DNA from: Glebionis coronaria
Taxonomy: Eukaryota > Streptophyta > Magnoliopsida > Asterales > Asteraceae
DNA: 64,000 nucleotides
NCBI GenBank assembly: GCA_025667525.1
Contig: CM046882.1
Location: 501,836,792-501,900,791, forward strand
Direction: 5' to 3'
The translations under genes were made by a program, and so were the position numbers. The notes below the pieces were generated by a model. It was not told the DNA's origin. It made no database searches and saw only the letters and a program-made list of their open reading frames with translations. This document shows, in pieces, positions 11,950 to 23,339 of this stretch. Position 1 is the first letter of the stretch. The number at the start of each line of letters is the position of its first letter.

Positions 11950-12034
11950 CTGGAAGATGCAATTTAAAGAGATGAAATATTTGACATATATAGAAAGAAT
12001 ACGGATTGGTCACCGCTTGATTACGAATGTTTAC
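11950..12034 (-). other. Putative intron 1 in the gag of element C
   Basis: On the minus strand an 85-nt stretch with donor AG/GTAAAC and acceptor ATCTTCCAG/G is AT-rich and starts with an in-frame stop. Leaving it out joins ...EAEKPDK(R) to a Gln-rich basic segment in the same frame. Length, base composition and both splice sites fit a small plant intron. Confidence 0.5.
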
Positions 12035-12779
12035 CTCTTATCGGGTTTCTCTGCTTCCCCGAACTCATCTCTCTCATGCAGCATCTCCAGCTTACGTGTT
12101 GCATCGGCCACTTGTGCTACCGTGTTGAACGTAGCACACACCAGATTGTTTGCGACCGATGTGCGAAGAGCCCACCTGAAGTGGTGTTCCTGCTCTTCAG
12201 GAGTACCTGCCGCTGCACCAAGGAAACCAGCTAAGCGAAGAAAGCGCTGCTTGAACTCGTTGCTATTCTCCCCAGCTCTCTGTCGGATCCCATGATACTC
12301 TCTCTTCAGCTTGTCTTGCTCAGCCTTGGGAAAGAACTGCTCCATCACCCTATCTCTGAACTGAGCCCATGTCAAACCAGCCACCCAATTATCACCTCAC
12401 TCGGACTGCTTCAATGCTAACCACCAATTTAACACATCGCCTTCGAACCGGTAACATGCCAACCTCGCCTTGAACACGGGGTCACAACCCATAGCATCGA
12501 AGATCTTCTCGATGTGAGCCAACCATCTTTCAGCTTCACTTGGCTATCTATTCTCTCGAAAGCTCGAGGACGGAGCTTGTTGAATCTCTCCAGCCATGTT
12601 AGCAATGTCACTGGAGGAGGAGGAGGAAGAGGTGCTTGGTTTTGCTGCTGATTGTTGGCAGACTAAACCTCAGCCCTGATGTCATTCCTCAGTTGAGGAA
12701 GCAAAGCTTGCATTGCAGCTTGGATTGCTGCATTAAGTTGTTCCTGCTCGCGTGTGAGAACCATCTGACAGTATAACAT

Positions 12780-13199
12780 AAAATACATGATTAAACTGAT
12801 CAAAATATAAAATATATATACATGAAAAAAAGTTATAATAATAAATCATGCGAAAAATTTTATGCAAGAAAATTTGTACATGAATGCATGATGCAGTTTT
12901 ATGAAAACTTTTGTATGCTCGAGAGTGAACGCATATGGTCAGTTCACCCAAAATAAAAGACATGGCGAGGGGACGCCTATGGGTCGGTCCCAAATTTAAA
13001 AGTTTCGATAAAACACATGTGACTAAATAGGGCCAGTCCTGTACCAACCATCACATAGTCATAAACCTGCGACGCTTACATATATATGTATGCATGAAAA
13101 TGATGAATGCATGAAAACCGACTGTCAGTTCTAGGAAGACCATAGTGACTACCCACTAATCACAGGTCATGTTTTGAGAGCCTACAGGTTGAAGCCTTG
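12780..13199 (-). other. Leader of element C
   Basis: Untranslated leader between the primer binding site and gag. A 104-codon open frame at 12733-13047 overlaps the gag start, shows no family resemblance and is not taken as a gene. Confidence 0.6.
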
Positions 13200-13211
13200 G
13201 CTCTGATACCA
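13200..13211 (-). other. Primer binding site of element C (Met tRNA)
   Basis: The minus strand reads TGGTATCAGAGC four bases after the LTR end GGGTGTTACA, the usual complement of the 3' end of plant initiator-Met tRNA. Confidence 0.85.
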
Positions 13212-13215
13212 TAAT

Positions 13216-16144
13216 TGTAACACCCTATTTTGATAAATAGAATGTCACACGTGATTATGGCGTGTCATCAAAGCATACAAGGATAAATGTCTAAAACATT
13301 ACATGACCATAAAAGGAAATACCGGAATCAAACATCGGTAGTCCAAAAGTAAAGCTCATCACACACAAACATAAGTACTGTAAATGAAACGACTAAACAA
13401 TGTCCATGGAAAGAGTATCAAAGTATAGATAACACATAAAGTAAAGAAAGGCTAGAAAGCTTCCAGTCCATATGCACGTACGCTTAAAGTCTACGAGCGT
13501 CCCTGAGTACCTGCCGTTTTGAGAACATGAAAATGAATACGGCTGAGCAATACGCTCAGTGCACGGATGTACAAATAAAGCATGAATAATATAAGCATAT
13601 AAGCATATAACAGCGGAAGAAACTAAGTCCTGGATAACCCGGTTAAGTCTTAGTAAAACTGGTTTTATAGTTTGAAAAGCCTTATGTTTATTTTGTTAAA
13701 AATGTTTAACATATTTTACCATTAGCCAATATAGGTCATGAAAATCCACGTGCATGAATACTTGGAGGGGTGACCTCGTCATGCAAATTAGAGTGGCTGC
13801 CTCTAATTTAATATACTGGTTTTTGGGTAGGAGGGATCAGCTCCTTGTGAAGGATGCAAGGCACACACCACATTCACATTGAGTAATCTGCTGAAAACAT
13901 GTAACTAGGATGCACCCATACGCCCCACATGATAAATATAATAATATGGCCAAAAGTTGAAGGGACGCCACGAGCAATCACTCCGCCGCGGGGAAGTCAT
14001 AACACCAGTGCCTCTAGTGTTATGGTTATGGTACCTCCATAACTAGGTGAAACTAGTCATGCATGTATATGGCTTTAGGTATTCTAATTAAACATACGCA
14101 ATCAAACATATAAACTTATACTATGGGAAAACAGTTGGCTGCATACGGGGAATCCTAATAAGGAAAGAATGTTCATACTGAAAGGACGGGAATCCGTACC
14201 TTATGTCCAGTGAACGAAGAAGACGAACGGAAGAGAGTCCTACTTCGGTATCACTAATGCTACATAAATACATACGTGTATAAGTATCTGATTACTGAAT
14301 ATGTAACTGGTTTTATATCATGTCTTAGCTTGTTTTATATGTTCATGTCATGTTTTACTGTTTTAAACTTTATACTGTGTTTATCTTATATTTTGTCTAT
14401 TCTGATTAAGTATTACTTGTATTTCATGTATTATTATACTTGTTGTGTAATAATAAGTAACTTTCTAAAAATAGCAGGTTTCCTAAAATAAAAAGTTTCC
14501 AAAAATAGAAAGTTACCAAAAATAGAAAGTTTCCAAAAATAGAAAGTTTCCAAAAATAGAAAGTTTCCAAAAATAGAAAGTTTCCAAAAATAGAAATTTT
14601 TCAAAAATAGAAAGTTTCCAAAAATAGAATTACTACTTAAAATAGATAAGTTTCTAAAAATAGAAAGTTTCCATAAATAGATTTGCTGCCTTAATTAAAT
14701 AAGTTTCTAAAAATAGAAAGTTTCCATAAATAGATATAAGCTGGTTAAATAAGCTAATTATATAAGCTTAAGTGTTTTCTGATTATTATTCTAAGTCATG
14801 TGATTATAAAGTATAGTTTATTAATTATTACATGTAATTTAAATAAACTATAGGTTAAAAGTATTTAATTAAATATAACATGATTTTAATTAAATAAAAG
14901 TAAAATACTTAGGTTAAAACATGTATTATTAACTATTAATAATATAACCTAAGTCATGTTAATTATTTAATTATAGTCATGGTTTTAAATAATTAATTAA
15001 TTATAAAGTCTAATTAAATATAAATACTTAGGTTAAAATTCATGAACTATCAATTAAATTTATAACCTAAGTCATGTACATTAAATTAATCATGTCATGT
15101 TTTTATTAATTTAATTTAAGTCTAAAACATAACTAGTAAAATCATAAGCCTTGAAAAATGATTCATGAACCGGACCCGTGACTAGATACCATAAACCGGA
15201 CCCGTAACCAACACCATACCCTGACCAAGGTCGGGTTTCCCCTTGGTTTTGCTGCTGCCGTGGGACCACCACCACCATACCGAGACCATATAGTCTCGGT
15301 GGTGTTACATATGCCAAGCCGAGACCCCTTAAGGGCTCGGTTAGGCGCCGACTAGAAACAAAACACCCCTAAAATCCTTGTTTGATTTACCCCATGATCA
15401 TTAACATGTTTAAATAATTGTTTTTAATTAGTTAATTAAAAACATCATGATTTTATGCGATTAGTTAAATCAAAACATAAAACAAAAGGGTTAAAAAGTT
15501 ATATCGAATACGTGGATCAAATAAGGATGAACACACACGAATCCTTGCACAATTTCCAAGATCAAAATCAACCCAAAACACCCTTTGTGGTGTCCTTGAA
15601 TCCGGCGGCCAAAGAGAGAAGACGAAAAGGGATTTTTAGGGTTTTAATTATTTTCTTGTTTTGTGATAAATGACACAAGTTTTTACCTTAACCCCCTAGT
15701 TAGTTAATTTTGCATGGGCTAAGCCCATGTTCTTGTGTATGCCGCGGGTAAGGGGGCCCCACATGGGGTAACTCGTACTTTTCTCGTGTCTAAATATTTT
15801 AGTGTGTTCTCGTGTTTTATCGTGTTCGTGTTTTACGTGTTCTAATTAATTATTGATCGTGACTTAATATATTTATTCGTGTTCGTGATAAATATATATA
15901 CGTAATTAATATTAGCTCGTGATTAAATTACGTTCATGATTTCATGATCGCATGTTCGTGATTATAATTATTATTGGAATAATTATCGTGTGTTCATACG
16001 TAATAAATACTTATCGTGTTCTAACACGTACGTAATACTTGAAATTCTTATACGTGGAAAGTAACGTGCTATAAAAGGAAAGTTCTAATCATGTACGTAC
16101 GATCTTAAGGGTACTACTCATGGTAAAAGCATGCGAGTTTTACA
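13216..16144 (-). repeat. 5' LTR of element C (2.9 kb)
   Basis: Minus-strand ends TGTAAAACTC...GGGTGTTACA. Almost colinear with 5183-7881, with scattered substitutions and about one unit more in the 17-bp array. Its right end abuts element D at 16145; CTGTC (16145-16149) is the candidate 5-bp target duplication, but the other copy lies outside the window. Confidence 0.9.
14455..14745 (-). repeat. 17-bp tandem array in the LTR of C (right copy)
   Basis: Partner of the array at 6240-6490, same unit AAAAATAGAAAGTTTCC, with about one more unit and a few different substitutions. This shows the array changed length after or around insertion. Confidence 0.85.
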
Positions 16145-16487
16145 CTGTCACTAAGCATGCCACCCTTAACAAACAAAGTAGGGTTGGCTTTCTTCCATTG
16201 GTCCAAATCAGTCAATTTCTGCTTGTATTCCTCTACTGGAGTAAGAACTCTTGGTGGAGGAATAAATTCCTCTTCTTGGAGTTCTGGTATACCAGTCCAA
16301 GGCAAATCCTTTCTAAGGACACCATAAAAGTTCCCAGTATGTGGTGGAACACCAGCATACTCTTTCATCCCAATCCCAGTCATATCCCTAGAATCCCTTT
16401 GTTCACTAACACACTTTTCTAGGGTTTAAGAAACTTTATCAAATCTTTGAATTTTAAGATCTACAATATCTTTGTTTTTTATGGCCT
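16145..16487 (-). pseudogene. Element D gag-pol, left fragment
   Basis: The minus-strand frame reads from the B insertion (16487) through a TAA at 16426-16428 into an open stretch containing MTGIGMKEYAGVPPHTGN and EEEFIPPPRVLTP, ending where element C interrupts it at 16145. It continues the gag of D seen at 28286-29956: setting aside element B and one 5-bp target duplication, the two halves meet in the same frame inside a Lys/Asp-rich segment. This is the linker between gag and protease in copia elements of this type. The remainder of pol is not in the window. Confidence 0.7.
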
Positions 16488-16850
16488 TGTTAGCCGTATT
16501 TAAAGTGATGGTCATATAATATACCATTGCGAAGCTCGTAAAAAATGCTATTTAATGATGTCGAGAGTTCTTAGTTATTAATGTTCATGTGACGGGAATT
16601 AGTCTCGAACACACAAATGAGGAAGGCCTCTTAAACATTTACTCTTTAGTATAAAAGGCAAATTCTCCTCATTCGTGTAGTGGTGCTTTTCCATTTGATA
16701 GTTTTAGAGAGAGAAAGGTGTGTTTGTTTCTCTCACTAGGAAAACACCAATCTTTGTATTTCTTTTCTTCATCTTAATCTAATCTTTCTTTTTTGGTTTA
16801 ATCTTCATCATGTTATTCGTGTTTGGTTAGTCGTATGTATAAGTCTTACA
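16488..16850 (+). repeat. 5' LTR of element B (363 bp)
   Basis: Begins TGTTAGCCGT and ends AGTCTTACA. Contains ATTGCGAAGC at 16526-16535, one copy of the motif that is reiterated in the leader, and a TATAAAAGG box at 16650. Confidence 0.93.
16650..16658 (+). promoter_or_regulatory. TATA box in the 5' LTR of B
   Basis: TATAAAAGG lies 163 bp into the LTR; the 3' LTR has the same box at about 28085. This is the expected promoter element for the genomic RNA. Confidence 0.65.
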
Positions 16851-16851
16851 A

Positions 16852-16866
16852 GTGGTATCATTCGCC
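16852..16866 (+). other. Primer binding site of element B, altered
   Basis: GTGGTATCATTCGCC starts one base after the LTR. The first part (TGGTATCA) matches the usual initiator-Met site TGGTATCAGAGC, and the rest diverges. Confidence 0.55.
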
Positions 16867-17083
16867 AAGGGATTCGTGGATAGCTCTTTGGTATTGTTTT
16901 TGTTGATTTATTTTTGTGGGTTTTAGGTTGATTCAAGATTGAAGCTTGAAATCTTTGCGTTTTGGTGGTTAAAGTTTGTAACCAAATCGACTACATAGTT
17001 GTGGTAGTGATTTGGGTTACTTTGTTTGATTAAAATCGCAAATTTTTGGTTTTTTTGGTGATTTTCGAGATATTTTTGAATAT

Positions 17084-17790
17084 ATGGTATTCTGGATCAC
17101 GAAAAAGTCGGAAACATCTCTCCACTTCGGAATAGTTCCCATATTCAGAAGTACCCAAGAGGGTTTTGTTTTTCCGAAGTTCTATAGAACAAATATTCCG
17201 AAGTCTCATTTCAGTATTATTCCGAAGATAAATTCATTTGGATCGCGAAGTGGGTTAAAACTGGATTGAGAAGTGGGTCTAAGCTGTTATTGCGAAGTCC
17301 ACGTTTTGAAAAGTCACATTCCGAGGTGCCACTATTGCAACGTTCTTGGATTGCGAAGTGGCATAGTATTCCGAAGTGAGTTCTTTGTGAAGTGATATCC
17401 AGTCATTGCGAAGTTCTATAGAAAGAGTATTCCGAAGTTCCCTTCAACATCAGTATTCCGAAGTACTTACTATGTATTATTCCGAAGTGAGGTTTGGAGG
17501 GATTCCGAAGTCCTCAAGAGTTATATTGCGAAGTGAGGTTTGGAGGGATTCCGAAATCTTCAAGATTTATATTCCGAAGTGAGGTTTGGAGGGATTCCGA
17601 AGTCCTCAAGTTTTATATTCCGAAGTGAGGTTTGGAGAGATTCCGAAGTCCTCAAGATTTATATTGCGAAGTTAGTTTTCCCAAGTATTGCGAAGACTTT
17701 AAGTTTCATTATTCCGAAGTGGAAAACGTATTCCGAAGTGCTACAGAAGTTCATTCCGAAGTTCACAGTTTTACACTTGGAATTTTTTTT
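17084..17790 (+). repeat. Dispersed ATTCCGAAGT / ATTGCGAAGT array in the leader of B
   Basis: About 27 copies of a 10-bp core ATTSCGAAGT (S is C or G) with irregular 10-40 bp spacing, almost all in sense orientation, with one inverted copy near 17119. In the middle (17485-17660) the motif is embedded in a larger unit (GAGGTTTGGAGGGATTCCGA) repeated four times. It lies wholly between the primer binding site and the gag start. Short open frames across it are by-products of the repeat. Confidence 0.9.
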
Positions 17791-17895
17791 GGCTTATTGA
17801 GATCACTTTTTTAGGGGATTTAATCAATTTAGTTTTTTTACAACATCACTCTACTTTTTACGAATTGAGATCCTGTTTAACACACGACTTCTACG

Positions 17896-20087
17896 ATGAC
17901 GTCTCAACAAGATATTTATGATGCGGGTACTGAGAATCGTCCACCCATGCTTACCAATGAGAACTACACAACATGGGCTAGTCGTCTCCTTCGTTATTCA
18001 AAATGTAAACCTTTGGGCAAGTTGATTGTCAACTCGATTCAAAAAGGTCCGTATGTTAGAAGAACAATTTTTGTGCCTGGGGATCCTACGAATGCTAACC
18101 CATTGGCTGACTCTAGTCATGAGCAAACGGATGAAGAATTAACTGAAGCTGAATCCAAACAACTCGATGCCGATGATCAAGCAATTCAAGTCATTCTCAT
18201 GGGATTTCCTGAAGATGTTTATGCTGTTGTCGATAGTTGTGAAACCGTACACGAGATGTGGTTTAGGATTCAGAATATGATGAAGGGCAGTGAAATCGGT
18301 TTACAAGAAAAGGAAATTAAGTTGCTTCGTGAATGGGAGAAATTTACGTCTGCTGAAGGGGAACAAATTGAACCTTATTATCATCGGTTTTCAACCCTCA
18401 TGAACCATCTTAGAAGAAACAAACATGAACCTACACAAGTTGTTGCCAACATCAAATTCCTTGATAATCTTCCTTCTGAATGGTCACGATATGTCACTCT
18501 TGTCAATCAAACCAAAGATCTTCATGTAGTGGACTACACTCAAGTATATGACTATTTGAAGATGAATCAAGATGAAGCTAACGAAGTTAGGTCAGAAAGA
18601 CGTGCCAAGACACAAGACCCATTGGCTTTTATGGCGAACTCTCCATCATCTATGTCATATCCCATGGTACCCTACCATCAACCCTCATCAAGTAAATTCA
18701 TGCCACAACAACTCACCTCTTATGGATATCAACCTCCTGCTGCTGTGAATTACTTACAACAACTCATTGCCTGTTTTGATGACATCACTGATCCTACTCA
18801 TGCGATTAATACTGGTCTTGTACTTCTCACAAAGGCATTTAAATTTACCATTAACCCCACCAACAACAATCAGAGAATCTCCTCGAACACTAGAAATAGG
18901 CAGATTGCTCAACCTTTCATGAATGCGAATCAAGATCGCCAATTGGTAGCTGCTGGGAACACGGGGACACAATATGGTCAGAATGTTGGGAATGCAGGAA
19001 ATCAGTATGGACAAATCCATGGTCAAAATCTGAATGTTCCAAATACGGGTAATCGGAATGGGTTAATAGTTGTGCCAGTGGTTGGTAATCAGATGGGAGA
19101 CATTGTGGTTGCAAGGGCTGAGAATACTGGTACAGTAAATGGAAACAACAACGTCAGGTTCAGTGCTACAACTGCAGGGGATTTGGTCATTATGCTCGAG
19201 ATTGCACAGCCAAAAAGAAGAGGGATGCTGCTTATCTTCAGACTCAGCTTCTCATAGCACAAAAGGAAGAGGCAGGGATTCCACTTCAAGCTAAGGAATT
19301 TAATCTTAAGGCTTCTGTTGTAGAATATGACGAGGAAGAAGAGGTGAATGCCAACTACATCTTGATGGCTAACCTACAACAAGCATCTACCTCAGGAATG
19401 CATGTTGACAGAGCTCCCGTTTATGACTCAGACGGTCCCTCTAAGGTACATCCATGTTTTGATGATAATGATATATATAGTACGTCTAATCAGGAGGAGG
19501 AGTATACTGAGATGCTTGAGCCCTACATTGAGACACACGGACATCAAACGAATAATAACAATATTATTTCGAATGAGCCCAGTGTGGACCTTAGTGTGGA
19601 TCAAGTTGCCCAGCCTACAACCCTTTCTGATGAGACACATGCATATTATATATCTCTATTTGATAAGCTTGCTAAGGATGTCGACCATGCTACGGTGGTT
19701 AATAATAAGTTTAGAGAAACTAATGCCAAATTGACCACTGAGCTTGCGGGATATAAGAAACGGGAGAAATGTTTTGAAATTCATCAGGCTAAAATTAAAG
19801 AACTTGAACAAGCTCATGCTACATCGGTTTATCAAGAAAAATGCACAACTAAGAAGTTAAATGCCTTACATTTAAGTAGTGCTAAAAAGATAAGCGAATC
19901 GAATGATGAAATCACTTCTCTTAATAAACAGCTTTCAACTGAAAAATCTATTATTTTGGATTTAAAAGAAGAACGAAAAAAGCTGAAACATGATTTCAAA
20001 ATTCGAGAAGATGGGCTTCTTGAGGATTTTTGCAAAGCTCAAGATAGGATTAGAGAATTAGACAACCTCTTAGTAAAACGTGGCTAA
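17896..20087 (+). pseudogene. gag of element B with zinc knuckle
   Basis: ATG at 17896 starts a copia gag: NENYTTWASRLLRYS, then the UBN2-type core (MGFPEDVYAVVDSCETVHEMW, LREWEKFTSAEGEQIE). It runs open to 19257, but the true frame shifts by one near 19150, just before the knuckle CYNCRGFGHYARDC. The shifted frame continues open to 20087 as a Lys/Glu-rich coiled coil from about 19640. So one shift separates the capsid-like part from the RNA-binding part. The acidic linker YDEEEEVNANYILMA is a feature of this copia type. Confidence 0.85.
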
Positions 20088-21470
20088 ACTATGCAAACGA
20101 TAAATATGCTCGCACCAAAAGTGAATGAGATAAATTACTCGATACAAATTGGCTTTAGGTTGTCCTCTTCCTCCTAATCCCAGATATCTTAAGTAAGTGT
20201 AGACCACTAATGAAACCTTATATAATGGTAGTGTGCTCTTGTCTGATGAGCATGATCCTCCTAGTGTGTATGATTTCGAGGAAACTACTAAACTTGCAGT
20301 AGAGACTCGTTTAAGAATGAAAAAGCTTGATAAAGAAGTGACACCCGTTTATTATCCGAAAGTTAATCCTCCAACTGTTTTTGTTCGGTCTAAAACGAAT
20401 TCTGAAATGCTCTTGCTCCCAAGTGAGGAATCATCTGATGACCCTCCTAAATCGAGTATCACAACCGATTTCTAAACGATCTTAAAGATAACTTTGTCAT
20501 CCTTAAATGTGTTGTTAATTCCAAAATCACTGGAGGAAATTTTACATCATATGTTCAGATTAAGGTCCAGAAAATTCTTCAAAACGATATTAATCCGATT
20601 ATTAATCAAGTCGATGCTCGGTTAGGCAATTTGGAAAACGCTTTTCTAAAAGAATTTGCCAACTTTGTTGAAGACTTTAAATCTTTGGCGAAGGAAGCTG
20701 ATGAATCTCTTGATACAATCAAAGTTTTGGAAAACGATCTTGAACGCCTCTCTAAAGCTCGTGATAGTATTGATAGTAACCCTGTTGAGTTAGGTACCTC
20801 TATGTCGCACAATGAAGACCTTCAAACTGAGCTTGATCTTATGAAAGAGAAAATGGAATCCTATGTCATTAAAAAGGACAAAGAATTTACCGATCTTTGA
20901 AATAAATTTGTCAAAAAATGTGATGAATGCAAATATGACAAGATTTCGTATGAAAAAGCTTACAATGAAATACAACAAACTATTGCACAGTTGCAGGCTC
21001 AGTTATGAGGGATTAAGGAAAATAATTTGGCCTCTTTAGGGTTAGAAAGTGCTAGTGATGGAAATGCTCAGAAGCTTAAGGCTAAGATTGCAGATTTAGA
21101 ATCTGTTGTTGTTTCATATAAGCGGGCTGTTGAACAAAGTAAGTCTGTCTATCAGCAACTTATTGATAAAATTTGTGAGAATTGTAAGTTAAAGGCCTTG
21201 TTAAAAGATAAGACTTCTGAACCTAGCTCGATTGAGGATACGATGCTTCAGAAACCAGCAACCTCGGGACCCACTCGTATTGCTGTAACACCTTTTCCCA
21301 AGGTTGCTGGAACGAAAGCTACTGTTATTGTCCCAGGAATGTTTCGTGTTAGACCTTCCTCTCAAACTAAGGTAGGTATCTCTGTGCCTAGAAACCAACG
21401 TAAAGCAAGCGTTGGGACAAAACCGACCACTATCGCTCAACCACAAGTCACTGATTTAAAAAAATGCTAA
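20088..21470 (+). pseudogene. Coiled-coil extension of B gag, fragments
   Basis: Continues the gag reading with at least four stops or shifts. Open pieces lie at 20233-20475, 20631-20900 and 21027-21470. They are rich in Lys, Glu and Leu with heptad-like spacing (for example EDFKSLAKEADESLDTIKV and KAKIADLESVVVSYKRAVEQ) and end in a Thr/Pro/Val-rich basic stretch. Copia elements of this kind carry a long coiled coil between the knuckle and the protease; what it does is not known to me. The length (over 1.3 kb beyond 20087) makes this gag unusually large. Confidence 0.65.
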
Positions 21471-21483
21471 TTCTAACAAGCGT

Positions 21484-22035
21484 GTGTCTTTTTCTACAGG
21501 AATGAACAACTACACTAAGAGCAGAAGGCCACAGCCTACGAGCAATACAAGGAATGATAGGGTCCCTTTTGCTTCTAGAAGTAGTCGTCCCAAGGCTAAT
21601 AATGTGGAAGTAGAAGAACACCGTAAGAATTTACCGACTTTTATTCATAATCAGAAACTTAATTCTTCTGAATGTAATGACTTTAAACTTGCTATTCAGA
21701 ATGAAAAATCTGAAGTTATTTGTGCTAAATGTGATAAATGTTTCTTTACTTTTAGTCATGATGCTTGTGGTTTGACTATGAATGGTTTGAACTATGGTGG
21801 TTACACTCGACTTGACAAGCTTTCTATCAGCGAATCACATAGCACTTCTAAGGCTAAAGTGTATGTTCAGAAAACTAAGCAGGTAGGGTCCACTGAAAGT
21901 CTTGCTACACCTAAAAGTCCTAGATTTACCTCTAAGTGGTTGCCTATTGGAAGATATTTTGCCTATAATGCTCATGTTATTGATACTAGTAAATATCCTA
22001 CTAACAATGAAATGTCGGTATGTGATATGGCTTGA
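21484..22035 (+). pseudogene. gag-protease linker of B with Cys-rich patch
   Basis: Open for 183 codons after the coiled-coil part. It contains a basic N-terminus, then a Cys/His patch (ICAKCDKC...FSHDACG, about 21718-21771) that resembles a zinc-binding site, and a basic segment GSTESLATPKSPRFTSKWLP. In related copia polyproteins such a patch lies just upstream of the protease. It is separated from both neighbours by stops, so it cannot be translated as part of one product. Confidence 0.6.
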
Positions 22036-22545
22036 TTATTACCTAACCATACAGGAACTTATTTCTTCGGTTGCCAAATTTTATATTCTCTAATCATTGG
22101 CAGGCTGTTGAAATTTGTCTCTGGTGCGTGGACTCAGGCTGTTCCAAACATATGACTGGGAATCGAAGTCTTCTCAAGAACTTTGTATGGCGTTTTATGG
22201 GAATTGTTCGATTTGGAAATGATCACGTTGCTGCAATTCTTGGCCATGGTGATCTTCATTGGGGAAATATTATCATCACTAGAGTATCTTTTGTTGATGG
22301 TTTGGGACACAATTTGTTCTCGGTTGGGCAATTATGTGATTCAGATTTGGAGGTAGCCTTCAGAAGTCATACATGCTTTGTTAGGGATCTTGAAGGAATT
22401 GATCTATTGAAAGGAAATCGTACCACCAACCTTTACACCATTGATCTTTTTCAAATGTCTGTTGCATCTCCAATTTGTCTCATGGCCCGGGACACTTCAA
22501 CAAAGTCATGGTTATGGCATTAAAGGTTAACTCATCTCAATTTCG
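22036..22545 (+). pseudogene. Protease (GAG-pre-integrase region) of B
   Basis: The open part 22071-22523 contains the copia aspartic-protease signature WCVDSGCSKHMTG (about 22116-22155) with the catalytic Asp-Ser-Gly intact, followed by the conserved beta-strand region (VRFGNDHVAAILGHGDLHWG, GLGHNLFSVGQLC). A TAA at 22521-22523 ends it in front of the integrase zinc finger. The start and linker at 22036-22070 have no clean in-frame join to the preceding piece. Confidence 0.82.
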
Positions 22546-23339
22546 ATGCCATCACCCAACTTGCAAAAGATGACCTCGTTATCGGTCTTCCAAAGTTCAA
22601 ATAAAGACCATCTTTGTCCATCATGTGAGAAAGGTAAAAACAAGAAGAAGCCTCACAAACCCAAACCTGTTCCAAATTCGACAAATAGGTTACATCTCCT
22701 ACATATGGATTTGTGTGGCCCAATGAGAATCAAAAGCATTAATGGAAAGCGGTATGTCCTTGTGATTGTGGATGATTACTCTCGTTACACATGGGTTCAT
22801 TTTCTTGCTTCGAAAGATGAAGCCCCTGATGTAATTATTAATTTCTTGAAGAAAACATCAGTGCTACTTCAAGCCCCTGTTATAATTGTAAGAACGGATA
22901 ACGGCACCGAATTCACAAATCAGAAATTGAAAGCTTATTTTGACGAAGTTGGGATTTCTCATCAAACTTCGGCTGTAAGAACTCCAGAGCAGAATGGGGT
23001 TGTGGAACGGAGGAATCGTACGTTAGTAGAAGCTGCTCGGACGATGCTTCTCTCCTCCAGTGCACCGTTATTCCTTTGGGCTGACGCTATAGCAACTGCA
23101 TGTTATACTCAAAACCGTTCCATTATTCACACCCGTTTCAACAAAACACCTTATGAGATCATTAATGGAAGAAAACCGGATATTTCATTTTTACATGTCT
23201 TCGGTGCTTTATGTTATCTAAAGAATGATCGTGAAGATATCGGTAAACTTGAACCTAAAGGTGATATTGGCTTTTCATTGGTTATTCCTCAATTGCTTGT
23301 GCTTACAGGGTTTATAATCGAAGGACAAGAAAGGTAATG
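22546..23339 (+). pseudogene. Integrase of element B
   Basis: The open part 22546-23337 includes the end of the zinc finger (CPSCEKGK), the catalytic core with first Asp in HMDLCGPM, second Asp in RTDNGTEF and Glu in PEQNGVVERRNR, then the C-terminal TPYEIINGRKPDISFLHVFG box. All three catalytic residues are present. The His pair of the zinc finger lies upstream in another frame. It stops at 23335-23337, before the variable region that connects to RT. Confidence 0.85.

Larger units (their letters stand above)
11640..12779 (-). pseudogene. gag of element C, broken
   Basis: Start codons at 12779 and, in frame, 12764. The capsid-like retrotransposon gag domain is recognisable in two open pieces (12429-12611 and 12031-12384), including WAQFRDRVMEQFFPKAEQ, EFKQRFLRLAGFLGAAAGT and DKR at the end. 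Damage: a TAG at 12663-12665, a frameshift near 12510 and stops near 12390, plus a TAG in the basic region near 11880. The basic Gln/Asn/Arg-rich segment after 11950 leads toward the zinc knuckle and is interrupted by the two intron-like gaps listed separately. Confidence 0.75.
5183..16144 (-). mobile_element. Element C: Tekay-like Ty3/gypsy retrotransposon
   Basis: Read on the minus strand: 5' LTR (16144 to 13216), primer binding site for initiator-Met tRNA (13211 to 13200), gag, protease, RT, RNase H, integrase, chromodomain-like tail, purine tract and 3' LTR (7881 to 5183, truncated by element A). The integrase GPF motif and C-terminal chromodomain-like segment indicate a chromovirus, and the overall type fits the Tekay clade. 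All coding parts carry stops or frameshifts. C is inserted into the gag-pol frame of element D. Confidence 0.88.

Noticed and set aside
17084..17790. Repeat array that superficially resembles a CRISPR array
   Set aside because: The repeated core is only about 10 bp, degenerate and irregularly spaced, lies inside a plant retrotransposon leader, and there are no cas genes.
18754..19289. Antisense frames across the gag of B
   Set aside because: Shadows of the Asn/Gln-rich gag C-terminus.
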